NCBI RefSeq assembly: GCF_011302915.1
Contig: NZ_CP049872.1
Location: forward strand, 124,001-188,000
Reading direction: 5' to 3'
Origin: Thermomonas sp. HDW16
GTDB lineage: Bacteria > Pseudomonadota > Gammaproteobacteria > Xanthomonadales > Xanthomonadaceae
DNA length: 64,000 nucleotides
Shown here: one piece after another, positions 42,601-57,089 of the stretch
How the letters are laid out: every line of letters starts with the position of its first letter
Position numbering within the stretch: the stretch's first letter is position 1
Translations under genes and position numbers: made by a program
Notes under the pieces: model-generated
Told to the model about the DNA's origin: nothing
Seen by the model: only the letters and a program-made list of their open reading frames with translations
Database searches by the model: none

Positions 42601-44951
42601 AGCTGCTGCTGTCGTTGCAGCGCGGTGCCGGCTCGCTGATCCATCATCCGGCCTCGCGTGCACTCGCGGTCTCGTATTGGGCTTCGTTGGAGGCTTCCGC
42701 ATGCAGCGCCTGGCTGGATCGGCTGCGCACCGCACGCGCCATCGATGCCTTGTCGCCCGCCGGTACGGCGGTTGCCGCTGCCAGCACGGAACTGGCGGAA
42801 GCCATCGACGCACATCTGCGCGACAACGCATTGCCGATCACGGCGGCGCGCCCCTCTTCCGCCGCCGCGTTCCTGGTGGACAGCGCACAGGGTGCGGCCA
42901 TGCCCTTGCGCTTCACCGCCTACGCGCAGGCCTTGGTCGATGCATTGGCCGCAAAGCTTGCCGGCGACAACGGCCGCGTGCTGCAAGCGGCGATGGCGCA
43001 CCTGCAGGAGCGCCCCGGCGCAGCGTGGTCGTTGGCGCAACAGGCGTTCACCGCACTCGCCGCGCAACCGGAGCTTGTCGCGAACAACGGTTACATCGAC
43101 GAAGCCGTGGCGCTCTACCTGCACGGCAAGCGGCTGGATCACGCCGTCGAACGCGTCACCCTGCAGGGCCAGGTCGAAGGCCTGCTCGGCACCCATCCGC
43201 GCATCGTCGATGGACGCATGACCCTGTCGATCGAGGATTTCCTCGCCCGCTTCGAGGAACACCAGCGCAGCTTCGTACCCGGATGGCAGCGCTTCCAGAA
43301 ACTTCGCGGCGAAGTGGTGCAGCGCGAGCGCGAGGCGATGCGCCTGTCCGAATTCAAGGCGCGGCCACTGACCAGCTTCGTGCGCAACAAGCTGATCAAC
43401 GACGTCTATCTGCCGGTGATCGGCGACAACCTCGCCAAGCAGATGGGTACGGTCGGCGAAAACAAGCGCAGCGACCTGATGGGCTTGCTGATGCTGATCA
43501 GCCCGCCCGGCTACGGAAAGACCACGCTGATGGAATACGTGGCGCACCGCCTCGGCCTGGTGTTCATGAAGGTCAATGGCCCTGCGCTGGGCCACGAGGT
43601 GCGCTCGCTGGATCCGGCGCAGGCACCGGACGCGACCTCGCGGCAGGAACTGGAGAAGCTCAACCTGGGCCTGGAGATGGGCAGCAACGTGATGCTGTAC
43701 GTCGACGACATCCAGCACACGCACCCGGAATTCCTGCAGAAATTCATCTCGCTATGCGACGGCACCCGCCGCATCGAGGGCGTGTGGCGCGACAAGACCC
43801 GCACCTACGACATGCGCGGCAAGAAGTTCGCGGTGGTGATGGCCGGTAACCCGTACACCGAGTCCGGCGAGGTGTTCAAGATCCCTGACATGCTGGCCAA
43901 CCGCGCCGACATCTACAACCTGGGCGACGTGCTCGGCGGCATGGAAGAGTCCTTCCTGCTCAGCTACATCGAGAACAGCCTGACCTCCAACCCGGTGCTG
44001 GCGCCGCTGGCCACCCGCGACATGGCCGATCTCTACCTGCTGGCGGAACGCGCACGCGGCAAGGAAATCTCCACCAATGCGCTCAAGCACGGTTACAGCG
44101 GTGCCGAGATCAACGAGATCGTGGCCGTTCTGCAACGACTGATGCAGGTGCGCGACGTCGTCTACAAGGTCAACCAGCAGTACATCGCCAGTGCCGCACA
44201 GGCGGACAAGTACCGGGTCGAGCCGCCGTTCAAGCTGCAGGGCAGCTATCGCAACATGAACAAGCTGACCGAGAAGATCTCGCCGGTGATGAACGAGGCC
44301 GAGCTGCAGCAGCTGATCGACGACCACTACCTCGGCGAATCGCAGTTGCTGACCAGTGGCGCCGAGGAAAACCTGTTGAAGCTGGCCGAACTGCGTGGCG
44401 TGATGAGCGCCGAACAGCAAGCGCGCTGGACGCAAATCAAGGCAGATTTCCTGCGCAACAAGGCGATGGGCGCGGACGATGCGGATGTCGGCGGGCGCAT
44501 GGTCGCGCAACTGGCCGATATCGCCGGCAACCTGGATGCGCTGCGCACGCCGCCGATGGAGAAACAGGAAACCGCACCGTGGCCAGCCGTGCTCGATGCC
44601 TTGCGTTCGTTGCAAGCGAAGCCGCAGGTCGCAGCTTCGCAACAGGCGGCACCCGATTTCGATGCGCTGCTCACGGCGATGCAGGGCCAGCAGGCGCCGG
44701 TGATCGAGATCCTGCGCGCCACCCTCGCTCGGCAGGACATGCTCAACAGCGCCTTGCTGGAACTGGCCGACGTGCTTGCGCGCGCACCTTCGTCCGCACC
44801 CTCACCCGCTGCGGCTGCGGGTGATAGCGATGGCAAACCGCGCCGCAACCCGCCGCGCGTGCGCACGCAGCGCGAGATCGCCTTCGAGCGCGAACTCGAG
44901 AAACTGCGCTTCAAGCACGAACAGGACAAGAAGGACGGCGAGGCCGAATGA
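39621..44951 (+). CDS. Giant AAA+ ATPase (DUF3686/DNA-repair-ATPase-like)
   Basis: 1776 residues. The first part (about 20-450) is a beta-rich domain like those annotated as DUF3686/DNA repair ATPase (LRKRLADQGVRLRGIADALN, then FGYNVFLGLK). The middle (about 450-1000) is predicted coiled coil, and the AAA+ module is at about 1260-1480. Walker A is SPPGYGKTT (Lys1300) and Walker B is VMLYVDD (Asp1362/Asp1363). The AAA+ module has a MoxR-like look, and a C-terminal charged helix follows. The name DNA repair is only an annotation tradition. Its place between flotillin and TelA suggests an ATP-driven remodeller at the membrane. No membrane segment is visible. The stop overlaps the next gene (ATGA). 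Confidence 0.85.
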   Translation: MTNPANAASNADASTNDAVAQGGAYEVLRKRLADQGVRLRGIADALNTQRLQEFGDSRMEIAGRFRIRSEQNAVGRDIVQVGDLLLFGYNVFLGLKSTTSVSDVFGLYKLVETAEGYDVTPVDPAHSFLADPAFVRDFTELYAYYKEARLLQLLVKDSKLLAAFQIGADAKDVRVFRWNLSSTGEIGYIDARGERDISLPAPFDFEWIRATKDMEVSGRFPHLNILDTLFVETLGGDLTIKAENNTETGAGVYSEPVDDGTQSLDDAQFYFAKVGSLILLKILPYRETTWRGLVFNTLTGKVTRLDAIVQACIQLPEDHGIIFPGGYYLQNGEHKAFDTAIQGMQYKRAIRSPNGEDVMYVFYQRESGMAALLVYNMIQRQLLPPTLAHGYARLADGRMVLFNAENDDPTRIHHMQVWKTPFVSEEFAASRPPSTTWLGRIGNAELVRAISNLYDLVRDIEREDVSAQRYELLAHATRRLFDAHHWIDDEHSDGLSTLLHQVAATGESVLDEFQKVLEIRRQADDALRQAQSEHRALIGRLQPDAWSQVQEFVDALNAISALRGRLLTIRDYRYIDTVAIDAMAQSLSTAHDGVGSATGVFLSSAKALAPFEQRLTALDDAAGKATTAKQLAEHIAGMQAMSADLDMLSELMASLKVDDATQRTQVVDALSGLYARLNQAKARADLRRKTLGSAESVAQFGAQFTLFAQSIASALGMANTPEKADEQLSRLMVQLEELESQFGEHEQFLGDILSKREELLEAFEAHKQALLDERQRKAQSVFDAAQRILEGLGRRTERFATPDELNAFFAGDALILKLRELAERLRELKDSVKADDVEARIKSARDQAVRALRDRSDLFEDGGNVIKLGPRHRFSVNTQALDLTLLPRGDHLAVHLTGTDFMEPLHDAALAELQPYWAVTLESESPTLYRSEYLAGQVLQDAAAGRNALSMDALQRAALDSDALNKLVRDYAAPRYRDGYEKGIHDFDAAKLLQLLLSLQRGAGSLIHHPASRALAVSYWASLEASACSAWLDRLRTARAIDALSPAGTAVAAASTELAEAIDAHLRDNALPITAARPSSAAAFLVDSAQGAAMPLRFTAYAQALVDALAAKLAGDNGRVLQAAMAHLQERPGAAWSLAQQAFTALAAQPELVANNGYIDEAVALYLHGKRLDHAVERVTLQGQVEGLLGTHPRIVDGRMTLSIEDFLARFEEHQRSFVPGWQRFQKLRGEVVQREREAMRLSEFKARPLTSFVRNKLINDVYLPVIGDNLAKQMGTVGENKRSDLMGLLMLISPPGYGKTTLMEYVAHRLGLVFMKVNGPALGHEVRSLDPAQAPDATSRQELEKLNLGLEMGSNVMLYVDDIQHTHPEFLQKFISLCDGTRRIEGVWRDKTRTYDMRGKKFAVVMAGNPYTESGEVFKIPDMLANRADIYNLGDVLGGMEESFLLSYIENSLTSNPVLAPLATRDMADLYLLAERARGKEISTNALKHGYSGAEINEIVAVLQRLMQVRDVVYKVNQQYIASAAQADKYRVEPPFKLQGSYRNMNKLTEKISPVMNEAELQQLIDDHYLGESQLLTSGAEENLLKLAELRGVMSAEQQARWTQIKADFLRNKAMGADDADVGGRMVAQLADIAGNLDALRTPPMEKQETAPWPAVLDALRSLQAKPQVAASQQAAPDFDALLTAMQGQQAPVIEILRATLARQDMLNSALLELADVLARAPSSAPSPAAAAGDSDGKPRRNPPRVRTQREIAFERELEKLRFKHEQDKKDGEAE

Positions 44952-45658
44952 CGCGCGACGCCGTCCCGCTCGAACACGATGCGATCGCCGGCTTCGGCGA
45001 CGGCATCGTGCGCGATGCGCGGCACGCGGACGCCATCGCCTCGCTGGAAGGCAGCCCGGTGCCGGCCTTGCTGGAATCGGTGCATGCCCTGCAGGCGGTT
45101 TTGCTGTCGGCGAATCCGCACGCGTTGCGCGCACGCGTGGGCTGGATCGGCCGCCTGATCGGCCGCGACCTGGTGCTGGAGGCGGAAGGCCGCGCCTTCC
45201 GCGAACGCCTGCGTGTGCTGATGCTCGATGCCGACGGCCGATTGGCCGCGTTCGCCCGCTTCGATGAGGCCATCGCCGCGCACGAACAACGCATGCTTGC
45301 CTCGATCGAGGCACTCGATGCGGCGATCGTCCATCTCGGCACTGCTTCCGCCACGCAATCCGAAGCAACGGCCGATGCCATCGAGCGCCGACGCCAGCAC
45401 TTGCTGGTCATGCAACAGGCCTGGCGCATCACCGCCTCGCAACTGGCGCTGACCCGGCTCAACCATCGGCAACTGGTGCAGCGCATCCAGCCGATGCTGC
45501 CGCTGGTGCAAACCCTGCTCGACCAGCAGCACGCGACACAGGCCGCGCGCGATGCCGGCGATACCCTGCAATCGGCCAGCAAGGCGCTGGCCTCGGCGAA
45601 TGCACTGCTCGCCGGTTACAGTCCACTTCATCCCGCAGCACCGGAGCACGCCCCATGA
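44948..45658 (+). CDS. Helical hypothetical protein, operon member
   Basis: 236 residues. I do not recognise a family. It is almost wholly helical, Ala/Leu/Arg-rich, with no signal peptide or membrane segment. Notable stretches are LLESVHALQAVLLSANPHALRARVGWIGRLIGRDLVLE and a later coiled coil with IERRRQHLLVMQQAWR. The start overlaps the AAA+ stop and the stop overlaps the telA start, both by ATGA. Strict coupling to TelA makes a complex with TelA or the ATPase likely; that is inference from arrangement only. Confidence 0.75.
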   Translation: MTRDAVPLEHDAIAGFGDGIVRDARHADAIASLEGSPVPALLESVHALQAVLLSANPHALRARVGWIGRLIGRDLVLEAEGRAFRERLRVLMLDADGRLAAFARFDEAIAAHEQRMLASIEALDAAIVHLGTASATQSEATADAIERRRQHLLVMQQAWRITASQLALTRLNHRQLVQRIQPMLPLVQTLLDQQHATQAARDAGDTLQSASKALASANALLAGYSPLHPAAPEHAP

Positions 45659-46752
45659 CCTCGCAGAACGAACCCGTCCTCCTGCCGGCCGCGCTCAGCG
45701 AACAATCGCTCACCGACCTTGGCCTCGACACCCAGGACATCGACCGCATCAACGAGGCGAGCAAGGCGCTGCAGGACATCGCGCCCGGCAACCTCAGCGG
45801 CTATGGCCGCGACGCCACCGCCAAGACCAGCGCGTTTTCGGTGCAACTGCTGGACAAGGTGCGCAATGCCGACCTCGATACGTCCGGCGACAAGCTCGGC
45901 GAGGTGGTGCGGATCGCGCGCAGCCTCAACCTCGACAGTTTTTCCGAACGTTCCAAGCTGCCGATCCTCGGCCCGCTGATCGACAAGCTGAAGGCGACCA
46001 AGGGCGAGCTGGTGCAGAAATACAGCTCGACCAACAAGCAGATCGACCAGCTGATGGGCGACGTGTCCAAGACCCAGCAAGTGCAGCAGCAACGCGTGCG
46101 CGAGTACGACCAGATGCATGCGCTGGTGCTGGACGAGCGCCGCGAACTCGGCATCCACGTCGCCGCCGGCCGCGTGCGCATTGCGGAACTTGAGCAGGAG
46201 CTGGCATCGCTGGCCGGGATGGAGGATCCGCAGTCGCGCACCCGCCGTGCCGAACTCGACACTGCGTTGCGCCTCATCGACAAGCGTGTGTCCGACCTGC
46301 ACGTGCTGCAGCATGCGGCGGAGCAAACCCTGCCGATGATCCGCCTGATCCAGGCCAACGCGATCCAGCTGATCGAGAAATTCGCCGCGGTGCGCGACAT
46401 CACCATCCCGATGTGGCGCAACCAGTTCGCGATCCAGCTGTCGCTGGCCGACCAGCGCAACGCGGTGGAACTGGCCAATGCGATCGACGACGCCAGCAAC
46501 GAGCTGATGCGCAAGAACGCCGAACTGGTGCATGGCACCTCGGTGGGCACGGCGCGCGCCAACCAGCGCTCGGTGATCGACATCGAAACCCTGCGCACGG
46601 TCAACGAGACCCTGATCCGCACGGTGGAGGAAGTCCGCGAGATCCATCGCGAGGGCATGGCCAAGCGCAAGCAGTTGAGCAGCGAACTGGTGGAGATGCG
46701 CGACGACCTAGCCAAGCGGCTGGCGTTGCCCACGTCTGGCCCTGCGACCTGA
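45655..46752 (+). CDS. telA: TelA-family (toxic anion resistance) protein
   Basis: 365 residues, the usual size for the TelA/KlaA family. Soluble and helical, with recognisable blocks LPILGPLIDKLKATKGELV, IRLIQANAIQLIEKFAAVRDI and TLIRTVEEVREIHREGMAKR. The family is named from tellurite resistance plasmids, but most chromosomal members have envelope- or stress-related roles. It is the last gene of the operon with PspA-like, flotillin and AAA+ proteins. No ter genes are in the window. I am confident of the family but not of a tellurite role. Confidence 0.9.
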   Translation: MTSQNEPVLLPAALSEQSLTDLGLDTQDIDRINEASKALQDIAPGNLSGYGRDATAKTSAFSVQLLDKVRNADLDTSGDKLGEVVRIARSLNLDSFSERSKLPILGPLIDKLKATKGELVQKYSSTNKQIDQLMGDVSKTQQVQQQRVREYDQMHALVLDERRELGIHVAAGRVRIAELEQELASLAGMEDPQSRTRRAELDTALRLIDKRVSDLHVLQHAAEQTLPMIRLIQANAIQLIEKFAAVRDITIPMWRNQFAIQLSLADQRNAVELANAIDDASNELMRKNAELVHGTSVGTARANQRSVIDIETLRTVNETLIRTVEEVREIHREGMAKRKQLSSELVEMRDDLAKRLALPTSGPAT

Positions 46753-46864
46753 AGCAACCGGGCGATCGCCAACCTCGGCTGAATGCGCCGGGGCTTTCCC
46801 GACGCGTATTCACATTGCAGCGATGTGGCCTCCTGCAGCCTGTGCGCATCAATCGGGGAATGCC

Positions 46865-47964
46865 ATGAAGCCGCTCTACGCCGCTGTTGCCGCCTGTCTC
46901 GTTGCCTCCGCCGCCCATGCCCAGAGCACGGGCAAGCCCATGTTCGAGGGGTGCGAGCCGGGGTGAATTCCACCGAGAGCATCCACCCATCGCCAACGCC
47001 CACTCCCCAGCCGGTGCAAGTGCGCGACATCCCCGCGACGGTCACGCCGGCGATTCCGTCGACTCCCGTCGCCGCGCCGCCACCTCCGCCCAAGCCCAAG
47101 CCCGTGCTGGACGACGCAGGCGAACCCAGCAAGTCATTGCGTGCGCAGATCCTGCTCGAACGCGCCTGGTTCTCGCCCGGCGAGCTCGATGGCGCATGGG
47201 GCAGCAAGAGCCGCCGCGCATTGGCTGGTTTCCAGCAGTCGCGCGGGCTTGAGGCGACCGGCGAACTCGACGAGGCGACCTGGGCGGAGCTCGACAAGGA
47301 TGCCGTGCCGGCCTTGGTCGACTACACCATCGAAGAAGCCGACGTGGCCGGCCCGTTCCTGCCCACGCCGTCGGGGATGATGGCCAAGTCGAAGATGAAG
47401 AACATCACCTACCAGAGCGCTGCCGAGGGCCTGGGTGAGAAATTCCATTCCAGTCCGGCACTGCTGGCCGCGATGAATCCCGATGTGCCGCTGAATGTCG
47501 CCGGCGGCATGCTGCGTGTGCCGAACGTGCGCGATGCCGCGCCATTGGCTCCGGCGGCGAAAATCGAAGTCGACAAGTCCGATGCCGCGTTGCGCCTGCT
47601 GGATGCCGAAGGCAAGGCCTATGCGCAGTTCCCGATCACCAGCGGCACCGCGAAATTCCCGCTGCCAATCGGCGACTGGACAATCAAGTCGATCAATGCC
47701 GACCCTTGGTACAACTACGATCCGAAGCTGATCGTCACCGCACGCCGCGGCGACCGCAAGGCCCTGCTGCCGCCGGGTCCGAACGGGCCAGTCGGCAGCA
47801 TGTGGATGGCGCTGTCCAAGCCGCATTACGGCATCCACGGCACCCCGGAGCCGGGCCTGATCGGCCGCACCCAATCCAGCGGCTGCGTGCGCCTGACCAA
47901 CTGGAGCGCGCACGCCGTCGCCAGCGCCGCCAGCGTGGGCATGACCGTGAGCATGGTGGAATAA
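46865..47964 (+). CDS. Secreted L,D-transpeptidase, frameshifted near its N-terminus
   Basis: An ATG at 46865 opens a signal peptide (MKPLYAAVAACLVASAAHAQ) that runs 33 residues to a TGA at 46964. The rest of the protein continues in another frame. Adding one G to the GGGG at 46960-46963 joins them smoothly (FEGCEPG then VNSTESIHP). The body has a Pro-rich linker, a peptidoglycan-binding domain (AWFSPGELDGAWGSKSRRAL) and a YkuD catalytic domain with HGIHGTPEPG and SSGCVRLTN (catalytic Cys). Such enzymes make 3-3 crosslinks or attach proteins to peptidoglycan. It could be a true frameshift, programmed slippage or a sequencing error. Three bases separate it from the M23 gene. Confidence 0.8.
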
Positions 47965-47967
47965 GCC

Positions 47968-48675
47968 ATGCGGCGGGAACGCAAGCCCTCGCCACTGCGC
48001 GGCCTGCTGCTATTCCTGCTGGGCGCGCTGGTTGGCGCGAATGCGGTGTATTTCGTGATGTCGCGCGAGCGCGCCGCTGCCGCGCCTCCGAGCGACAGCT
48101 CGCCGCCGAACCGGGTGGAAATTCCGTTGCCCATCGGCAATGGCAGCGCATCCACGCCAACGCCGCCCGCGCAAACTCCTCCCGTTTTGCCAGCACCGCG
48201 TGTCTCAGCCACCGGGACAGGCACGACCGCCGTCACGAGTGGCGCCCTGCTGATTCCGGTGCAAGGCGTGACCGCCACGCAACTGCTCGACACCTTCACC
48301 GATGCCCGCAGCGCAGGCCGTTCGCACGATGCCATCGACATCATGGCGGCGGCCGGCACGCCGGTCTTCGCGGTGGCCGACGGCCATGTCGAGAAGCTGT
48401 TCGACAGCAAGCAGGGCGGCATCACGCTCTACCAATTCGATCCGCAGGGCACGCGTGCCTACTACTACGCGCACCTGCAGGGCTACGCCGCTGGCATCGC
48501 CGAGAAGAAAGCACTCAAGCGCGGCGAGCTGATCGGTTACGTGGGCTCCACCGGCAATGCCAGTGCGGAGGCGCCGCATCTGCATTTCGCAATCTTCGTG
48601 CTGGGCCCGGAAAAACAATGGTGGAAGGGCGAGGCGATCAATCCCTATCCGCTGTTGGGCGGCGTGCCGCGCTGA
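47968..48675 (+). CDS. M23 family metallopeptidase (LytM-type)
   Basis: 235 residues. An N-terminal membrane anchor (GLLLFLLGALVGANAVYFVM) is followed by a Pro/Thr-rich linker and a LytM domain. Zinc-ligand motifs are HDAID (His in GRSHDAIDIMA) and HLHF near the C-terminus, the latter preceded by GSTGNASAEAP. M23 endopeptidases cut peptide bridges in peptidoglycan; both metal motifs are intact, so it should be catalytically active. It lies 3 bases after the L,D-transpeptidase and abuts the convergent amidase gene. Confidence 0.92.
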   Translation: MRRERKPSPLRGLLLFLLGALVGANAVYFVMSRERAAAAPPSDSSPPNRVEIPLPIGNGSASTPTPPAQTPPVLPAPRVSATGTGTTAVTSGALLIPVQGVTATQLLDTFTDARSAGRSHDAIDIMAAAGTPVFAVADGHVEKLFDSKQGGITLYQFDPQGTRAYYYAHLQGYAAGIAEKKALKRGELIGYVGSTGNASAEAPHLHFAIFVLGPEKQWWKGEAINPYPLLGGVPR

Positions 48676-49428
48676 TCAGGGCGACACCGCGCCGACCATC
48701 GCGTTCAACGCATACAGGATGCGCAGGTCTTCGGCATCGAAGCTCGCATCCGGATTTTCGCCATCGTCCTGTCCGCGATAGTGGCGATGGAAGGCGCGCA
48801 CTGCGGCGGCGCGATCCTGCAGCGGATAACCGATCGCCGCCATCGCCAACCACGGATCGAAGCCCGCTGGCGGATCGCGTAATTCACCCTGCGGCCAACG
48901 CCCGTAACCGGCCTCGGCCAACTGCTTCCACGGAAACAGCGAGCCCGGATCGCGCTTGCGGGTCGGTGCAAGATCCGAATGGCCGATCACCTGCGTCTTC
49001 GGGATATCCAGCCGCGTGGTCAAATCGTCCAGCAGGCGCAGCAGTGCGGCGATCTGCGCTTCGGTGTAGGCCTCGCCGACTTCGTTGTCGATCTCGATGC
49101 CGATCGAGGCCGAATTGAGATCGGTGATCGCGCCCCATGAACCGCCGCCGGCATGCCAGGCGCGCTCGCCATCGGCCACCAGCTGGTAGATGCGGCCGTC
49201 ATCGCCAATCAAATAGTGCGCGCTGACCTTGCCGCCGCGGTTGGCGGTGCGCAGCGTCCGCAGGCTTTGTTCGGCCGATCCCTGCTCGGTCGCATGCAGC
49301 ACGATGATCACTGGCTTGCGTGCGTTGTAGTTCGGCGACGGCACCCACTCGGCCAACGGATTGCGTTGCGATGGCGTGGCGCAGGCCGCGAGCAGGGCCA
49401 GCATCAGGACGACGATGGTGGTACGCAT
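48676..49428 (-). CDS. N-acetylmuramoyl-L-alanine amidase lipoprotein (AmiD-like)
   Basis: 250 residues. The lipobox LLAACATP (Cys16) indicates an outer-membrane or inner-membrane lipoprotein. The amidase_2 domain has zinc ligands His45 (VLHATE) and His150 (IGHSDLAP) and Asp160, with candidate catalytic Glu112 in SIGIEIDN. It would cleave the amide bond between MurNAc and L-alanine during wall recycling or turnover. Its C-terminal extension (GFDPWLAMAAIGYPLQDR) matches the AmiD-type peptidoglycan-binding helix region. It is convergent with the M23 gene and divergent from gltB. Confidence 0.92.
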   Translation of the reverse strand: MRTTIVVLMLALLAACATPSQRNPLAEWVPSPNYNARKPVIIVLHATEQGSAEQSLRTLRTANRGGKVSAHYLIGDDGRIYQLVADGERAWHAGGGSWGAITDLNSASIGIEIDNEVGEAYTEAQIAALLRLLDDLTTRLDIPKTQVIGHSDLAPTRKRDPGSLFPWKQLAEAGYGRWPQGELRDPPAGFDPWLAMAAIGYPLQDRAAAVRAFHRHYRGQDDGENPDASFDAEDLRILYALNAMVGAVSP

Positions 49429-49555
49429 CGTTCGATCTTAGCCCACCGGCCGGCGCGGGCCGCACGATTGGTTTCCTGCGCAACTACCGATCACAACTCT
49501 AATTTTTTGTTCTAGGCTCGGGTCATGTTGCAGTGCAGCGAGCCTCGGAACCGCC

Positions 49556-55503
<5,948 letters not shown>

Positions 55504-55543
55504 ACCTGCAGAGCGCGGTCGACTTTCGACTAGCAGCGGGCAA

Positions 55544-55578
55544 ACACGCTCCCGGGCTTCGAACGCCCGGGAGAGTGT
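55544..55578. terminator. Hairpin between gltD and the convergent hydrolase gene
   Basis: CTCCCGGGC and GCCCGGGAG, extended by flanking ACAC/GTGT with one mismatch, surround a TTCGAAC loop. It lies between two convergent stops (41 and 39 bases away). No long T run is present, so termination is likely but not certain in either direction. Confidence 0.6.
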
Positions 55579-55616
55579 ATTGAGGCGCACGTCATGTGCC
55601 CCCGTTATCGGCATGA

Positions 55617-57089
55617 TCAGGGCTTTGGTGCGGTGATGGTGGGCGCCAGCGCCGGCGTGAAGTCCGGCGACGGGATGACGATCTGCGCGGACTTCATCGG
55701 TTCGCCGCGCATGAAGCGTTCGATCGCGGCGGTGATCTCGGGCGAGGTCATGAACAGGTTGTGCCCGGCATTGACGACCGTGATCGCCTGCAACCGATCC
55801 AGGCCGGCGACGGCTTCAAGCTGGCTGTCCGGATAGATGCGGCCATCCAGCGTGCCCATGAGCAGCAGGGTGGGCACGCGGCTGACCGGCGCCTTGCGGA
55901 ACGCGTCGCCGAGGTCGAGAGCGGGGAACACCCCTCGCAGTTGCGGCATCGGGAAATTGAGGAAATCGCCCAGCAGCGCGGTTTTCGCCTGTGTTTCGAC
56001 CACGGCCAGGAGGTCGTCGCCGATGCCGGAGGCGACATCCATGGCCAGCGGCATGGCCCGCATCGTCAATGGCTCGCCGGGCGCGGAGAAACGTTGCATG
56101 AGTCCCGCCAGCGGCTGGTAGTCGCCGGCATCGGCGGCGCGATAGATCCCGAGCATCAGGATCGCGCCCTGCGGGTCGGCGATGGGCCCCGCTTCGATCA
56201 TCTGCAGGGTGCGACGCTGCAGCAGCACGTCGGCGTCCGCGCCATCCGGACCCTTGAGGTGCAGCATGACCGGCTTGTCCTGCAGTTTCTGGTGGACGCG
56301 GGCGATCAGTGCCTTGATGTCGGGATACTCGGCTTTCGCGCGCGGGTCGTTGTCCACCGCGGCCTGCAGGCGATCGAAGTAGGCATCGGTGCCGGCGGGC
56401 AGCTTGACGGTCTGGTCCAGCCCCTCCGCGCTCGCCAGCACGACCCGATCCAGCCGGTCATCCATAGACTTGATCGCGGCGAGTGCCAGGTGCGTGCCAT
56501 ACGAGATGCCCCACAAGCTGATCTTGTCGGCGCCCAGGTGCTGGCGCAGCGCATCGAGGTCGCGGGCGCTCTCGACGGTGGTGTAGCCACGCAGGTCGAC
56601 GCCCTTGGCTTTCCAGAACGCCGCGCATTCAAGGGCGGCGGCACGGTACGCGGCTGCGTACGCCTCATCCGTCATCAGCTGCGAGTCCGACGGCGCGGCC
56701 TTCGGTTCGCAGACCGGGGTGTCGTCCGACGCGCCGGTGCCGCGCTGGTCCAGGGCGATGACGTCGCCGAACTGGCGCATGGCCATGAACAGCGGGAAGC
56801 GCTCGCGCTTCGCGGTCTCGATGCCGGAACCGCCGGGGCCGCCGCTCAGGTAGATGATCGGGGCTCCCGGCTTCGACGAGGTGCTGGGGAAGCGGACGTA
56901 GCGCAGGGTCAGCATGCGGCTGCCGGGATCGGCACGGTTCTCCGGCACCTGGAACGAACCGCGGATGGCATCGGTGGCCTGGCCGGCCGTGCTCTTGAAG
57001 ACGAAAGGCTCATCGGCGGCATCGGCGCGTGCCGCAGGCGGAGCACACAACAGGCAAGCGATGGCGAGTGCAAGGCAGGTGGATTTCAT
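55617..57089 (-). CDS. Secreted alpha/beta hydrolase (tripeptidyl-aminopeptidase-like)
   Basis: 490 residues with a signal peptide (MKSTCLALAIACLLCAPPAARA). The oxyanion-hole motif SGGPGGSG is at 82-89, and the nucleophile is Ser196 in GISYGTHL. A TAP-like C-terminal part contains LLLMGTLDGRIYP (catalytic Asp region) and NAGHNLF (catalytic His region). Enzymes of this group hydrolyse N-terminal peptides or small esters in the periplasm. It diverges from the LytTR regulator gene with a 146-base gap. Confidence 0.88.
   Translation of the reverse strand: MKSTCLALAIACLLCAPPAARADAADEPFVFKSTAGQATDAIRGSFQVPENRADPGSRMLTLRYVRFPSTSSKPGAPIIYLSGGPGGSGIETAKRERFPLFMAMRQFGDVIALDQRGTGASDDTPVCEPKAAPSDSQLMTDEAYAAAYRAAALECAAFWKAKGVDLRGYTTVESARDLDALRQHLGADKISLWGISYGTHLALAAIKSMDDRLDRVVLASAEGLDQTVKLPAGTDAYFDRLQAAVDNDPRAKAEYPDIKALIARVHQKLQDKPVMLHLKGPDGADADVLLQRRTLQMIEAGPIADPQGAILMLGIYRAADAGDYQPLAGLMQRFSAPGEPLTMRAMPLAMDVASGIGDDLLAVVETQAKTALLGDFLNFPMPQLRGVFPALDLGDAFRKAPVSRVPTLLLMGTLDGRIYPDSQLEAVAGLDRLQAITVVNAGHNLFMTSPEITAAIERFMRGEPMKSAQIVIPSPDFTPALAPTITAPKP

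Noticed and set aside
39036..43724. Long open frame antisense to the AAA+ and flotillin genes
   Set aside because: It lies in the complementary frame of strongly supported genes, its composition (Gln, His, Arg, Val-rich) is a codon-bias shadow, and no domain is visible.
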